Source: Haloechinothrix halophila YIM 93223 (GTDB lineage: Bacteria; Actinomycetota; Actinomycetes; Mycobacteriales; Pseudonocardiaceae). From it: DNA of 64,000 nt. The stretch is taken from the NCBI RefSeq assembly GCF_000504245.1, contig NZ_KI632509.1, forward strand, positions 3,995,502-4,059,501, given 5' to 3'. Both the position numbers and the translations under genes were made by a program. Positions 26,939-39,344 of the stretch are shown in pieces (position 1 is the first letter of the stretch; each line of letters starts with the position of its first letter). Under the pieces are notes generated by a model, which searched no databases, was not told where the DNA came from, and saw only the letters and a program-made list of their open reading frames with translations.

Positions 26939-28228
26939 GTGCCACACACCGAACCGCTCACTGGACTCGACGCGGCCTTTCTCGCCCTTGACGGGCCAAG
27001 CACCCCGATGCACATGGGCGCGGTGGGAGTGTTTCAACCCACCGACAACGCGGACATCGAGCAGATCTGGTGGTTGCTCGCACAACGCGCGGAGGCGATC
27101 CCCCGACTGCGACTCCGGCTACGGGAAACCTGGCTCCCGCCAGGCAGCGCGCAGTGGGAGCGCGATCCAGTGCTCGACGTCGAGCGCCACATCCGCGTTC
27201 GCCGTGCCCCCACGACGCACGACCCAGCACTGTTATCGAACTACGCCTCCGAGTGGATCACCGAACCACTGCCTCGGGACGCGCCACCATGGCAACTCGA
27301 TGTGCTGACCGGTCTACCGGGCGGGCAGTTCGCGCTGCTCCTCAAGCTGCATCACGCGCTGACCGACGGTGCGGGCGCGGTGCGGGTCGCGTCCGGTCTC
27401 TTCGACGGCATGCCACCGCAGACCGATGTCCCGCCACCGCAGGAACCGGCAGGACGCTCCTGGCGTGATCAGGTCGATGACGTCGTACGCAGGGCGCGCA
27501 ACGGGTGGGACGTCGTGCGTGCCACCCGGCCACTGCACTCCTCACCGCTCGCGGCGTTCCCCTCGGCCGCGCGACGGCTCGCCTTCGTCCGGATCGACGC
27601 CGCCGACCTGCGGGTGATCCGCAAGCGGCACGGCGGCACACCGAACGATGTCGCGCTTGCCGTGCTGTCCGGGGCACTGCGCTCCTGGCTGCGTTGGCGC
27701 GGCGAGCGTGTCGATGACCTGACGCTGCGCGCGCTGATTCCGGTCAGCCTGCGGTCACGGATGGCGGGCGCGAGCAACCGGTTGTCGGGTTACCTGTGCG
27801 ATCTGCCGATTGGCGTCGCCAGCCCGCTGGGCCGGCTCGCCCAGGTCAGGGAGTGCATGGACCGCAACAAGTCGGCGGGTCCACAGGCGGGCCCCGGCAC
27901 ACTGCCGCTGCTGGCGAACCAAGTCCCCGTGCCGCTGCACCGGCTGCTCACCGGGTTCATCGGCGTGTCGAGCAACGCGCTGTTCGACACCACGGTCACC
28001 AACGTGCCGCTGCCCGGCATCCCGCTGCGGGTCGGCGGGGCCCGGCTCAGCGCGGCCTATCCCGTGGTGCCGCTCGCGCCGGGGCAGGCGATCGGCGTCG
28101 CGGTCACGCCGTATCGCGATGCCGTCCACATCGGATTCAACGCCAACGCCGACGCCGCACCCGACATCGGGGTGCTGGCCGAGGCGGTCGAGAAGGAGAC
28201 CGCGATCCTGCACGAGCTATGCAGCTGA
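26939..28228 (+). CDS. Wax ester synthase/diacylglycerol acyltransferase (WS/DGAT) family
   Basis: 429 residues. The N-terminal domain holds the catalytic HHxxxDG motif, seen as LHHALTDG with His138, His139 and Asp143; the conserved segments LTGLDAAFL, STPMHMGAV and the C-terminal VTNVPLPGIPLRVGGA are also present. Enzymes of this family transfer acyl groups to diacylglycerol or fatty alcohols to form storage lipid. GTG 26939 is preferred because GGAG lies 6 nt upstream; an in-frame GTG at 26927 is an alternative. A (CT)n run at about 26911-26922 precedes the start. Confidence 0.9.
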   Translation: MPHTEPLTGLDAAFLALDGPSTPMHMGAVGVFQPTDNADIEQIWWLLAQRAEAIPRLRLRLRETWLPPGSAQWERDPVLDVERHIRVRRAPTTHDPALLSNYASEWITEPLPRDAPPWQLDVLTGLPGGQFALLLKLHHALTDGAGAVRVASGLFDGMPPQTDVPPPQEPAGRSWRDQVDDVVRRARNGWDVVRATRPLHSSPLAAFPSAARRLAFVRIDAADLRVIRKRHGGTPNDVALAVLSGALRSWLRWRGERVDDLTLRALIPVSLRSRMAGASNRLSGYLCDLPIGVASPLGRLAQVRECMDRNKSAGPQAGPGTLPLLANQVPVPLHRLLTGFIGVSSNALFDTTVTNVPLPGIPLRVGGARLSAAYPVVPLAPGQAIGVAVTPYRDAVHIGFNANADAAPDIGVLAEAVEKETAILHELCS

Positions 28229-28268
28229 ACCCGGCACGCCGGGTGTTCCCGCGGCGAACGCGGAACAC
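28229..28268. terminator. Hairpins between convergent WS/DGAT and aroG
   Basis: Two adjacent inverted repeats: ACCCGGC/GCCGGGT (28229-28235 with 28238-28244), and a larger one with GTGTTCC arms (about 28243-28268) containing a one-base bulge. Position between converging genes suggests a bidirectional terminator. Confidence 0.5.
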
Positions 28269-28301
28269 GGCGTCACGAGCGCGGAACCCGACAGGTGCGG
28301 G

Positions 28302-29750
<1,449 letters not shown>

Positions 29751-30833
29751 CTAGCGGGTCTGCACGTCCTGGTAGAGCTGCCGAGCCGCGTCGCCGAAGT
29801 ACGGGCCGAACATCACGTTCGGCAGGAATACATAGCCAAAGCTGTTCACCGAGTTCTGCATGCCGGTGCCGCGCAGCGGGTTGAAGTCGATGAACCACGG
29901 CCCGCCGCTCGACCCGCCGGTCATGTCGCAGTTCAGGCCGAGGTCGTTGGAGAACAGGAAGTCGTCGAACGTCGTCCCCGCACAGTAGATCAGCCTGCTG
30001 CCGTCGTACGGGTCGGCGGCCGGGTAGCCGAACGCGTGCGTTCGCTGGCCGCGCGGCTGATTGAACGCGATGCCCTGGCCGCCGACGACATCGGTGAGCC
30101 GCTGCCCGCCGACCGATCGAACCACGGCGGCACCGATGTCGTAGTTGATGTCCTCGGTGGCGTTCCATTGCGGCGTCGTGTGCGTACTCGCGGCGGGCCA
30201 CTCGCCATACGGCGCCTCGCCGTCGCGGTAGGCGGGCACGAAGATCCAGTCGGAGTGCCAACTGCCCTTGTACTTCACACAGTGGCCCGCGGTGATCACG
30301 GTGCTGTTGTTCTCGCTGGTGACGGCGTTGCCGCTGCAGGAAGCGTCCCTGCCATCGATGGTGAAGAACACCCTGCCCGTCGTGGCGACGACCTCGCCGC
30401 CGTCGGTCCACGGGCTGCCGGTGGTCTCCTCAGTCGAGGACCCAGCGCCGACGCCGGGCAGACCGGACAGCAGGCGCGACGTCCGCAGCAGGTCGCCAGC
30501 GGGGCTCGGCGCCACCGACGTCGGCTCACCGACCCGGACATCGCCAAGGTCGGGCAGCCGGGACAGCTCGATCTTGTCCAGCTCGACGGCCTCGCGCATG
30601 CGCTCCGGCGTCCAATAGCCGGTCGCGTCGGCCGCCGATACCGCGTCGGTGACCAGGTGACTGGCAGCGGTACCCGTTGCGTCGGCGGTGGTGGCCGCGG
30701 CGGCAGTAGCGGCCGGGACCGCTGGGAGCGCGTCGCCAGCCACCGCCTGGGGCGCCATCGCCGCCGAGGCCAGCGCGACCCCGGCACACATCGCGGACAG
30801 TCGTGCGATCAGTCGCTTCATCCTCGTCCTCAT
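29751..30833 (-). CDS. Secreted trypsin-like (V8-type) serine peptidase
   Basis: About 360 residues with an N-terminal signal peptide (basic MKRLIARLS, then a hydrophobic stretch ending near AVAGD) and a probable propeptide to about residue 140. The chymotrypsin-fold catalytic triad is His184 in TAGHC, Asp232 in NYDIG and Ser309 in GGSSGGPW. Cys residues around CSGN and AGHC can form the usual disulfide. It should be exported and act on external proteins. Three starts (30836 GTG, 30833 ATG, 30821 ATG) all have purine-rich sites; 30833 was taken. No neighbouring gene suggests its target. Confidence 0.87.
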   Translation of the reverse strand: MRTRMKRLIARLSAMCAGVALASAAMAPQAVAGDALPAVPAATAAAATTADATGTAASHLVTDAVSAADATGYWTPERMREAVELDKIELSRLPDLGDVRVGEPTSVAPSPAGDLLRTSRLLSGLPGVGAGSSTEETTGSPWTDGGEVVATTGRVFFTIDGRDASCSGNAVTSENNSTVITAGHCVKYKGSWHSDWIFVPAYRDGEAPYGEWPAASTHTTPQWNATEDINYDIGAAVVRSVGGQRLTDVVGGQGIAFNQPRGQRTHAFGYPAADPYDGSRLIYCAGTTFDDFLFSNDLGLNCDMTGGSSGGPWFIDFNPLRGTGMQNSVNSFGYVFLPNVMFGPYFGDAARQLYQDVQTR

Positions 30834-31001
30834 CACTGGCCCTCGCCGCCGAGGCCAGCGCTGACACTGACCTCATCGCAGGGATCAACTGGCTCGACGG
30901 TAAGCGACCACCCGCGCCGAGCAATACGTGTTAACCGCGCTAGTACCTGAACAGAGCAACGCCGCGGTGTGACGCACCCTCGACCAAATCGCTACCGAGC
31001 G

Positions 31002-32528
31002 TCAGCTGATGGTCGCGAGTGGTAACGCCGTGGGGTGTACCGGGGCGGGCAGCTCAGAGACGCCGGTGAGGTAGGCGTCGACGGCGCGGGCGACCGAGCG
31101 GCCCTCGGCGATCGCCCACACGATCAGCGACGCGCCCCGGTGGGCATCGCCGCACACGAACACGCCCTCGGCGGACGTCTGCCAGTCGGGTCCGCACGAG
31201 ATGGCGCCGCGCGGCGTGAGCGTGATACCGAGGTCGTCCAGCAGCCGCATCGGCTCCACCCCGGTGAACCCGATCGCCAGCAGCACCAAGTCGGCGGGGA
31301 TGCGGCGCACCTCGTCACCGACAGGGATGACCTCGCGACGCCCGCTGACGGAGTCCTTGTGCACCCGTACCGGCCGCAGGTCGATATGGCGGACGTGTCC
31401 GGCGTCGTCGCCGGTGCCCGGCACGAATCGTTCGATGCCGACGGCGAACTCTCGGGTGCCGCCTTCCTCGTGCGCGGGATAGGTACGCAAGATGTACGGC
31501 CAGGTCGGCCACGGGGAACGTTCCTCGTCGCGCTCGGTTGGTGGGCGCGGATACTGGTCGAGCTGGGTCACCGACAGCGCGCCCTGGCGCGTCGCGGTGC
31601 CGTAACAGTCCGCGCCGGTGTCGCCGCCGCCGACGATGATCACATGCTTGCCCTCGGCGGAGATCGAGGTCGGGCCGTCGCCCTCGCACTCCTTGTTGGC
31701 GGGCACCAGGTGGTTCATCGCGAGGTGGATGCCGTCCAGCTCACGCCCGGGTGTGGTCGTGTCGTCGCGGCCGTTGAGCGCGCCGACGGCGAGCACCACC
31801 GCGTCGAACCACTCCCGCAGCCTTGGCACGGTGACGTCGACGCCGACCTCGCAGTTGGTGACGAACCGGGTTCCCTCGGCGCGCAGCTGAGCGAGGCGCT
31901 GCTCAAGACGGTGCTTCGCCATCTTGAACTCGGGGATGCCGTAGCGCATCAGGCCGCCGAGCCGGTCGTCGCGCTCATACACGGTGACGTCGTGCCCGGC
32001 GCGGGTGAGCTGCTGCGCGGCCGCGAGCCCGCCGGGGCCCGAACCGACGACGGCGACGCTCTTGCCAGTGATCACCTCGGCGCGCTCGGGCTGCGCATAG
32101 CCACGTTCCCAGGCGTTGTCGGCGATGGCCTGCTCGACCCGCTTGATGGTGACCGCGCCCCCGGATTCCGGGCTGATCGCGAGTACGCAGCCCGCCTCGC
32201 ACGGCGCGGGGCACAGCATTCCGGTGAACTCCGGGAAGTTGTTGGTGGCGTGTAACCGCTCGGCGGCCGCCTCCCAGTCGCCCCTGCGCGCCAGGTCGTT
32301 CCACTCCGGGATCAGGTTGCCGAGCGGGCAGCCTGCCGAGCCGGAATGGCAGAACGGGATGCCGCAGTCCATGCACCTGGTGGCCTGCTCGGCCACGTCG
32401 GCGTTGCGCTCCGCGGGGTCGGTGTGGCTGTCGAGGTAGACCTCGTCCCAGTCGCCGGTGCGCTCGTCGATGGGCCGCTTCGGCATGTCGCGTCGCGGGT
32501 ACTTGAGGAAGCCGGTGGGGTCAGCCAC
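31002..32528 (-). CDS. gltD: Glutamate synthase small subunit
   Basis: NADPH-oxidising subunit of glutamate synthase, 508 residues. The N-terminal domain has [4Fe-4S] cysteines in [14 protein letters not shown] and [10 protein letters not shown]. Two nucleotide-binding folds follow: [17 protein letters not shown] for FAD and [13 protein letters not shown] for NADPH. The C-terminus carries [18 protein letters not shown]. The GTG at 32528 overlaps the gltB stop by 8 nt, showing tight coupling. An in-frame upstream extension exists but lies wholly inside gltB. Confidence 0.95.
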   Translation of the reverse strand: MADPTGFLKYPRRDMPKRPIDERTGDWDEVYLDSHTDPAERNADVAEQATRCMDCGIPFCHSGSAGCPLGNLIPEWNDLARRGDWEAAAERLHATNNFPEFTGMLCPAPCEAGCVLAISPESGGAVTIKRVEQAIADNAWERGYAQPERAEVITGKSVAVVGSGPGGLAAAQQLTRAGHDVTVYERDDRLGGLMRYGIPEFKMAKHRLEQRLAQLRAEGTRFVTNCEVGVDVTVPRLREWFDAVVLAVGALNGRDDTTTPGRELDGIHLAMNHLVPANKECEGDGPTSISAEGKHVIIVGGGDTGADCYGTATRQGALSVTQLDQYPRPPTERDEERSPWPTWPYILRTYPAHEEGGTREFAVGIERFVPGTGDDAGHVRHIDLRPVRVHKDSVSGRREVIPVGDEVRRIPADLVLLAIGFTGVEPMRLLDDLGITLTPRGAISCGPDWQTSAEGVFVCGDAHRGASLIVWAIAEGRSVARAVDAYLTGVSELPAPVHPTALPLATIS

Positions 32529-35500
32529 GCGCCGCCTCCATGATCGCTTCATCGACGTCACGGCCCTGCGCACGAGCGCGCCGGATGGCCTCCATCACCC
32601 GCTGGTAATCGCGTGGCATCACCTTGGTGAACCCGGCCGACCGGCGGGTCCAGTCGCCGAGCAGCGAGGCGGCCAGCGTGGAGCCGGTGCGGGTGTGGTG
32701 CGCCTCGATGACGTCCTTGAGCGTCGCGAGGTCGTCCGCTGTGGGTTCCTGCAGGTCCACCATGGCCTGGTTGACCTGCTGCGGGTCGAGGTCGAGCACG
32801 TAGCCGACGCCGCCGGACATACCAGCCGCGAGGTTGCGTCCGGTCGGGCCGAGCACGACGGCAGTGCCACCGGTCATGTACTCGAAGGCGTGGTCCCCGA
32901 CGCCCTCGGCGACGACGGTGGCGCCGGAGTTGCGCACACAGCAGCGCTCCCCCACCTTGCCCCGCAGGTAGATTTCCCCGCCGGTGGCGCCATAGGCGAT
33001 CACATTGCCCGCGATGACATGCTCCTCCGGCCCCGTCCCCTCGAACTCGGTGTCCGGGTGCGGCCGCACCGCGATCCTGCCGCCGGACAATCCCTTGCCG
33101 ACGTAGTCGTTGGCATCGCCGATCAGGTCGATCGTCACGCCTGGCGGCAGGAACGCGCCAAGAGACTGCCCCGCCGAGCCGGTGAGCGTCAGTTCGATGG
33201 TGCCGTCCGGCAGGCCCTCACCACCGTAGCGGCGGGTGATCTCCGCGCCGAGCAGAGTGCCGACCGTGCGGTTGACGTTGCGCACCGGCAGTTCCAGCCG
33301 CATCGGCAGCGCGTCCTCCAGCGCGGCGTCGGCCAGCTGGATCACCGTGCGGTCCAGCGCCTGATCCAGCCCGTGGTCCTGCTCGCGGGTCTGGTGCAGC
33401 GCGCCGCCGTACGGCGAGCGGCGCGGCATGTCGAACACCGGCCCGAGGTTGAGCCCGCCTGCCTTCCAGTGCTCGATGGCTTCGTCGGTCCGCAGGAACT
33501 CGGCGTGCCCGACCGCCTCGTCGAGGCTGCGCAGGCCCAGCGAGGCGAGGATCTCGCGGACCTCCCGCGCGACGAACCGGAAGAAGTTGACCACGTGGTC
33601 TGCCTGCCCGGTATAACGTTCGCGCAGCTCAGGGCTCTGGGTGGCGACGCCGACCGGGCAGGTGTCGAGGTGGCAGACGCGCATCATGATGCAACCCTCG
33701 ACAACGAGCGGCGCGGTGGCGAAGCCGTACTCCTCGGCGCCAAGCAACGCGGCGACAACGACGTCACGGCCGGTCTTGAGGCCGCCGTCGACCTGCACCC
33801 TGATCCGGTCGCGCAGGCCGTTGAGCAGCAACGTCTTGTGCGTCTCCGCGAGTCCGATCTCCCATGGCGTCCCGGCGTGCTTGAGCGAGTTCAACGGCGC
33901 GGCACCTGTCCCGCCGTCGTGGCCGGAGATCAGCACGACGTCGGCGTGGGCCTTCGCCACCCCGGCCGCGACAGTGCCGACGCCGAACTCGCTGACCAGC
34001 TTGACGTGCACGCGCGCCTGGTCGTTGGCGTTCTTGAGGTCGTGGATGAGCTGTGCCAGATCCTCGATGGAGTAGATGTCGTGGTGGGGCGGTGGCGAGA
34101 TCAGCCCAACGCCGGGGGTGGAGTGCCGGGTGCGCGCGATCCACGGATACACCTTGTTCGGCGGTAGCTGGCCACCCTCCCCCGGCTTCGCGCCTTGGGC
34201 CATCTTGATTTGGATGTCGGTGCCATGGACCAGATATTCGCTGGTGACGCCAAACCGCCCTGAGGCGACCTGCTTGATCGCGCTGCGCCGCTCCGGGTCG
34301 TAGAGCCGGTCGGCGTCCTCGCCACCCTCGCCGCAGTTGGAGCGCCCGCCGATGCGGTTCATCGCGATGGCGAGCGTCTCGTGTGACTCGGCGGAGATCG
34401 CGCCGTAGGACATCCCGCCGGTGTTGAAGCGGCGGCAGATCGACTCGACGGACTCCACCTCGTCCACCGAGATCGGTTCCCGCTCGCCACGCAGCTCGAA
34501 CAAACCGCGCAGCGCGCACCCCTCGCGTTCCAGCCGGTGCACCTCGTCGGTGTAAGCGCGGTACGCCTTCTCGCGGCCGGTGGTGCTGGCGTGCTGCAGC
34601 AGGAACACCGTCTCCGGCGTGAACAGGTGCAACTCGCCCTCGCGCCGGTAGGCATACTCGCCGCCGGAGTCGAGGCCCCGGTGGGCGCGGTCGGTGGGGT
34701 TCTCCGGGTAGGCGCGCCGGTGCCGATACGCGACCTCCTCGGCGAGGACGTCGAGGCCGACACCCCCCAGCACCGACGTGGTGCCGGTGAAGTACTCGTC
34801 GAGGATGTCCTGGCCGAGCCCGACCGCCTCGAACACCTGCGCCGCCGTGTAGGCGCCCACGGTGGAGATGCCCATTTTGGACATGATCTTGAGCGTGCCC
34901 TTGACCAGCGCGGTGACGTAGTTGCGGATCGCGACCGGTGGGTCGACATCGGTGATCGCACCAGCGGCGATCAAGTCCTCAATGGACTCGAATGCCAGGT
35001 ACGGGTTCACCGCCGCCGCGCCGTACCCGAGCAGCAGCGCGATGTGGTGCACCTCGCGGGCGTCGCCGGTCTCGACGACGAGGGCGACGCGGAGTCGTTC
35101 CTTGGTGCGCACCAGGTGGTGGTGCACCGCCGAGACCAGCAGCAACGACGGGATCGGCGCCCAGCGGCGGTCGGAGTCCCTGTCGGAGAGCACCAGGATG
35201 CGCGCGCCGTCCGCGATCACTCGCGACGCTTGCTGGCGCACCCGCTCGATCGCGTCGCCGAGCGCCTGCCCGCCGCCGTCGACGTCGTAGAGCCCACTCA
35301 GCACCCGGCAGGCGAAGCCGGGCAGGTCGCCGTCGTCGTTGATGTGGATCAGCTTGGCCAGTTCGTCGTTGTCGATGACCGGCAGCGGCAACTGGATGTG
35401 GCGACACGACGCGGGGCCGGGCGCGAGCAGGTTCTGCTCCGGGCCCATGATCCGCGCCATCGAGGTGACCAGTTCCTCCCGTATCGCGTCCAGCGGCGGG

Positions 35501-37080
35501 TTGGTGACCTGCGCGAACTGCTGGAAGAAGTAGTCGTAGAGCAGCCGGGAGCGGCGCGAGAGGACGGCGGGCGGGGTGTCGGTACCCATCGAGCCGACCG
35601 GCTCCGCCCCGCTCGTCGCCATCGGGCCGAGCAGGATCTTGAGTTCCTCCTCGGTGTAGCCGAAAGTCAGCTGGCGGCGCAGCACCGCTTCGTGGGGCTG
35701 CACGATGTGCTCGCGATCGGGCAGGTCGGCGAGCGCGAGCAGCCCGGCGTGCACCCAATCGCCATAGGGGTGTTCGCTGGCGAGGTCGTCCTTGATCTCG
35801 TCGTCGTCGACAAGCCGCCCAGCCTCGGTGTCGACAAGAAACATCCGGCCCGGCTTCAGCCTGCCCTTGGCGGAAATGCGTTCCGGCGGCAGGTCGAGCA
35901 CGCCAGCCTCACTGGCCAGTACCACGCGGTCGTCAACCGTGCGCCACCAGCGGGCAGGGCGCAGGCCGTTGCGGTCGAGCACCGCGCCAACGACGGCACC
36001 GTCGCTGAACGTGACGCTGGCGGGACCGTCCCACGGCTCAATCAAGCTGGCGTGGAACTGGTAGAAGTCCCTGCGCTTCGGGTCCATGGTGGCGTGGTTC
36101 TCCCACGCCTCCGGGATCATCATCATGACCGCGTGCGGCAGACTCCTGCCGCCGAGGTGCAGCAGTTCCAGCACCTCGTCGAACGACGCGGAGTCGGAGT
36201 TCTCCGCCGAGCAGATCGGATACAGCCGCGCCAGGTCGCCGGGGATCAGCTCGGACTCCAGCAGCGCTTCGCGGGCGCGCATCCGGTTACGGTTGCCTCG
36301 GATGGTGTTGATCTCACCGTTGTGGGCGACGTACCGGTACGGGTGCGCCAGCGGCCACGACGGGAAGGTGTTGGTGGAGAACCGGCTGTGCACCAGCGCG
36401 ATCGCGCTGGTGCAGCGTTCGTCGCGCAGGTCGGGGAAGAACTCTCGTAGTTGCGGCGCGGTGAGCATGCCCTTGTACACGATCGTGCGGGCGGACAGCG
36501 ACGGGAAGTACATCCCGCAGCCCTCGGCCGCACTCTCATGCTCGGCGCGCCGGCGCAGGCCATAGACCTGCCGGTCCAGCGTGATACCCGCCGCGCCGCC
36601 GGGGTCGGCGACGAACAGCACCGCCATGCGCGGCATGACCTCGCGGGCGGTGGGTCCGATCTCGGCGCGGTCGGGGTCGATGGGCAGTTCCCGCCAGCCG
36701 ATGACGTCGAGGGCTTCCTCGGCGGCAACCCGTTCCACCAGCGCGATGGCTTCCTCCCCGCGCTCGCCGTCCGGCAGGAACGCGATCCCGGCGGCATAGG
36801 TGTTGCCGTGCTCCGCGTCGGGTTCCGGCAGGGCGAAGTCGACGTCGGCGCGCAGCAGCTCGTCGGGAAGTTGCAGCAGGATGCCCGCACCGTCGCCGCT
36901 GGTGGGCTCCGCACCCGCCGCGCCGCGGTGTTCGAGGTTGTCCAGCGCCGTCAGGCCATCGCTGATGATGTCGTGCGAGCGCCTGCCCTGAATGTCGGCA
37001 ACCATCGCGACTCCGCAGCCGTCGTGTTCGGCCGCGGGGTCATAGCCGTTATGCCGCTGTGGGAGTGCCGAGAACAGCAT
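32521..37080 (-). CDS. gltB: Glutamate synthase large subunit
   Basis: Converts glutamine plus 2-oxoglutarate into two glutamates. 1519 residues with four regions: class-II glutamine amidotransferase with nucleophile Cys22 after a 21-residue propeptide ([14 protein letters not shown]), central domain, FMN-binding synthase domain (including [16 protein letters not shown] and the [3Fe-4S] motif [15 protein letters not shown]) and the C-terminal beta-helix GXGXG domain. GGAGG precedes the ATG by 4 nt. It is the first gene of the gltBD operon; together with the glutamate importer it makes this a nitrogen-rich neighbourhood, though regulation is not visible. Confidence 0.97.
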   Translation of the reverse strand: MLFSALPQRHNGYDPAAEHDGCGVAMVADIQGRRSHDIISDGLTALDNLEHRGAAGAEPTSGDGAGILLQLPDELLRADVDFALPEPDAEHGNTYAAGIAFLPDGERGEEAIALVERVAAEEALDVIGWRELPIDPDRAEIGPTAREVMPRMAVLFVADPGGAAGITLDRQVYGLRRRAEHESAAEGCGMYFPSLSARTIVYKGMLTAPQLREFFPDLRDERCTSAIALVHSRFSTNTFPSWPLAHPYRYVAHNGEINTIRGNRNRMRAREALLESELIPGDLARLYPICSAENSDSASFDEVLELLHLGGRSLPHAVMMMIPEAWENHATMDPKRRDFYQFHASLIEPWDGPASVTFSDGAVVGAVLDRNGLRPARWWRTVDDRVVLASEAGVLDLPPERISAKGRLKPGRMFLVDTEAGRLVDDDEIKDDLASEHPYGDWVHAGLLALADLPDREHIVQPHEAVLRRQLTFGYTEEELKILLGPMATSGAEPVGSMGTDTPPAVLSRRSRLLYDYFFQQFAQVTNPPLDAIREELVTSMARIMGPEQNLLAPGPASCRHIQLPLPVIDNDELAKLIHINDDGDLPGFACRVLSGLYDVDGGGQALGDAIERVRQQASRVIADGARILVLSDRDSDRRWAPIPSLLLVSAVHHHLVRTKERLRVALVVETGDAREVHHIALLLGYGAAAVNPYLAFESIEDLIAAGAITDVDPPVAIRNYVTALVKGTLKIMSKMGISTVGAYTAAQVFEAVGLGQDILDEYFTGTTSVLGGVGLDVLAEEVAYRHRRAYPENPTDRAHRGLDSGGEYAYRREGELHLFTPETVFLLQHASTTGREKAYRAYTDEVHRLEREGCALRGLFELRGEREPISVDEVESVESICRRFNTGGMSYGAISAESHETLAIAMNRIGGRSNCGEGGEDADRLYDPERRSAIKQVASGRFGVTSEYLVHGTDIQIKMAQGAKPGEGGQLPPNKVYPWIARTRHSTPGVGLISPPPHHDIYSIEDLAQLIHDLKNANDQARVHVKLVSEFGVGTVAAGVAKAHADVVLISGHDGGTGAAPLNSLKHAGTPWEIGLAETHKTLLLNGLRDRIRVQVDGGLKTGRDVVVAALLGAEEYGFATAPLVVEGCIMMRVCHLDTCPVGVATQSPELRERYTGQADHVVNFFRFVAREVREILASLGLRSLDEAVGHAEFLRTDEAIEHWKAGGLNLGPVFDMPRRSPYGGALHQTREQDHGLDQALDRTVIQLADAALEDALPMRLELPVRNVNRTVGTLLGAEITRRYGGEGLPDGTIELTLTGSAGQSLGAFLPPGVTIDLIGDANDYVGKGLSGGRIAVRPHPDTEFEGTGPEEHVIAGNVIAYGATGGEIYLRGKVGERCCVRNSGATVVAEGVGDHAFEYMTGGTAVVLGPTGRNLAAGMSGGVGYVLDLDPQQVNQAMVDLQEPTADDLATLKDVIEAHHTRTGSTLAASLLGDWTRRSAGFTKVMPRDYQRVMEAIRRARAQGRDVDEAIMEAARG

Positions 37081-37126
37081 GCGGCCTCCGATGTGCGCGT
37101 CTGCGCGAGGTCACTGCGTTCACAGT

Positions 37127-38044
37127 CTAACGATCCCGCACGCTGTTGGCCCGCCCAGAAGCATTTGGTGAGACGTCTGGTTCACCTGCCGGGGCTGCGA
37201 AGGCCGCCGCGTGAGAGTGCGCGAGCAGGGCGATGCCAAACACGGCGACACCGCCGCACACCGTGAGCGTCATCGTCGTGCCAGCGCCGATGCCCGCTGT
37301 CTCACCGAGCACACTGACACCGATCAGGATGGCGGTGATCGGGTTGAGCGCTGTGCCGCAGGCGACGACGAGATCCGGCGGGCCGCTGGCATAGGCGACC
37401 TGGATCAGCCACGACCCGGCGAGGAACGCCGCCGCCAGCCCGAGCGCGGACAGCCACGGGAAACCCGGCTGATCCATCACCATGACCGCTTGCGTGATAC
37501 GGCGGATCAGCACCGACACCAGGCCGTAGAGCGCGCCCGCCGCCACCGCGAACGCGAGACACCGGGCGCGACCGGTGCGGCTCGCGCCGAACCCGACAAG
37601 CACCAGCGCGAACGCGGCGACGATCTCGCCAGCGAGCAATGTCTGGTCGGCGCTCACCGGTGTGGCGACAGCGGTCCGGGCACTGAGCGCGACGAAGACC
37701 GCGAGCCCGCCCGCCGTCGTCGCGATACCGGTGATGGCCAGCGAGCTGAGCCTGCTGCCGCTGGCGCGGGCGCCGAAAAGCGCCACCAGCGGCAGCGAAA
37801 GGACCACGATCGGTTGCACCACAACCAGCGGCGCGAGCGCGATCGCGGTGATCTGCGCGGCGGCGGTGCCGACGTGCGCCAGTACGCCCAGCAGCCAGGT
37901 GCGCTCACGCAGCAGCAGCGGCAGGGTGCGCAGCCGCAGCGATCCGTCCACGCTGACCTGGCGCACACCGCTGTGCTGCAGGAACGCGCCCAGCGCCGCG
38001 AACACCGCCGACGCGAGCGCACACCCGATGGCCACCACTGTCAT
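37127..38044 (-). CDS. DMT family transporter (EamA-like)
   Basis: 305 residues, about ten hydrophobic helices arranged as two repeats, typical of the drug/metabolite transporter superfamily. It begins with MTVVAIGCALASAVFAALGAFLQHSGVRQ, and the second half carries WLIQVAYASGPPDLVVACGTALNPI. The substrate cannot be predicted. GGGAGG lies just upstream of the ATG. It is in the same direction as gltB, with 46 nt between them; a TAGACT hexamer in that gap suggests gltB has its own promoter. The start of this gene follows a hairpin behind lgt. Confidence 0.8.
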   Translation of the reverse strand: MTVVAIGCALASAVFAALGAFLQHSGVRQVSVDGSLRLRTLPLLLRERTWLLGVLAHVGTAAAQITAIALAPLVVVQPIVVLSLPLVALFGARASGSRLSSLAITGIATTAGGLAVFVALSARTAVATPVSADQTLLAGEIVAAFALVLVGFGASRTGRARCLAFAVAAGALYGLVSVLIRRITQAVMVMDQPGFPWLSALGLAAAFLAGSWLIQVAYASGPPDLVVACGTALNPITAILIGVSVLGETAGIGAGTTMTLTVCGGVAVFGIALLAHSHAAAFAAPAGEPDVSPNASGRANSVRDR

Positions 38045-38128
38045 GGCGCCTCCCTCTGCGGAGCCAGCCCGGTAAAGCCAGCCGAAAGATCAGGAACGAT
38101 CCGAGACTAGTGCTCTGTCTCGAATTGT

Positions 38129-38146
38129 CCGCTGATTTCTCAGCGG
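38129..38146 (-). terminator. Terminator-like hairpin downstream of lgt
   Basis: CCGCTGA (38129-38135), TTTC loop, TCAGCGG (38140-38146): a perfect 7-bp stem with a 4-nt loop, 49 nt after the lgt stop and before the DMT gene. Confidence 0.5.
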
Positions 38147-38194
38147 GGCCTCAGCTCGGGGCACGAGAGACGCACGGGGATGGTGTGAGCAGCG

Positions 38195-39238
38195 TCAGCT
38201 ATCAGAGGAGCGCTGTTCGCTGCCCTCCGCATCGGACTCGGTGATCTCGCGACCGGTCGCGACGTCGGAAGAATCGGTGCTCGTTGCGGTGTCCTCAGCG
38301 TCCGCGTCGTCGGCGTCGCCACCATCAGCGTGAGATTCCGCCGCCCCTGCCTTACCGGCGGCGACCTCCGGTGCTTCCCTGCCGCCGCGGCCCTTCGCCA
38401 GCACCAGGTAGACCACCGCACCGAGGAACACCAGCGCCGAGACCCAGACGTTGATGCGGACGCCGAAGACCTCGGTCGCCGGGTCGCTGCGCATCATCTC
38501 GATCCAGAACCGGCCCGCGGTGTACCCGGCGACATAGAGCGCGAACACCCGGCCGTGGCCGAGGCGGAACCTGCGGTCGGCCCACACCAGCAGCACCGCG
38601 ACGCCGAGGTTCCACAGCAGCTCGTACAGGAACGTCGGGTGGACGACGGCGATGACCTCGCCGGTCGACTCACCGAGCAGTTGATCGAGCTGGCCTGTCT
38701 CCTGGTTGATCCGCTGGTAGATCTCCAGGCCCCACGGCACGTCGGTCTCGCGGCCGTAAAGCTCCTGGTTGAAGTAGTTGCCGAGCCTGCCGATCGCCTG
38801 CGCGACCACGATGCCGGGCGCCACGGCGTCGGCGACAACGGGCAGCGGGATACCCCTGGTCCGGCATGCGATCCAGGCACCGACCGCACCGAGCGCGATG
38901 GCACCCCAGATGCCGAGGCCGCCATCCCAGATCTTGACGGCGTCGATCGGGTTGGCGCCCTCGCCGAAGTAGCGCTGGTAGTCGGTCAGTACGTGGTACA
39001 ACCTGCCACCGACCAGGCCGAACGGGACGGCGAAGACCGCGATGTCGATGATCGTGCCCTTGGTGCCGCCGCGTGCGACCCAGCGCCGGTCACCCCACCA
39101 GATCGCGACGATGATGCCCGCGATGATGCACAGCGCATAAGCGCGGATCGGCAGCGTGATGAACCCGAGGTCGAGTTGCCACACGCCCTGCGGCGGGCTG
39201 GGGAAGCTGGCGAGGACGGGGCCTGCTGCGATGTTCAC
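38195..39238 (-). CDS. lgt: Prolipoprotein diacylglyceryl transferase
   Basis: Membrane enzyme that attaches diacylglycerol to the lipobox cysteine of prolipoproteins, for example the GluB lipoprotein in this window. 347 residues with seven or so membrane helices and the Lgt signature [13 protein letters not shown], plus [12 protein letters not shown] and the [11 protein letters not shown] segment. The last 60 residues are an acidic, Ser/Asp/Ala-rich tail typical of high-GC actinobacteria and probably disordered. The GTG at 39238 has TACTGT 6 nt upstream and no ribosome binding site, so it looks leaderless. Divergent from the M16-like gene. Confidence 0.95.
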   Translation of the reverse strand: MNIAAGPVLASFPSPPQGVWQLDLGFITLPIRAYALCIIAGIIVAIWWGDRRWVARGGTKGTIIDIAVFAVPFGLVGGRLYHVLTDYQRYFGEGANPIDAVKIWDGGLGIWGAIALGAVGAWIACRTRGIPLPVVADAVAPGIVVAQAIGRLGNYFNQELYGRETDVPWGLEIYQRINQETGQLDQLLGESTGEVIAVVHPTFLYELLWNLGVAVLLVWADRRFRLGHGRVFALYVAGYTAGRFWIEMMRSDPATEVFGVRINVWVSALVFLGAVVYLVLAKGRGGREAPEVAAGKAGAAESHADGGDADDADAEDTATSTDSSDVATGREITESDAEGSEQRSSDS

Positions 39239-39344
39239 GGCGCTACAGTAGCGCGTCCCGATGGGCCCGGATTCCGACACCCCAGCCGCACGCTACACTC
39301 CGCCGTCGCGAATGGGGCCATCCAGGCAACGAGGGGGTGGGCGG

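Noticed and set aside
34537-36450. 637-residue plus-strand frame inside gltB
   Set aside because: Fully antisense to the well-supported gltB; no recognisable domain.
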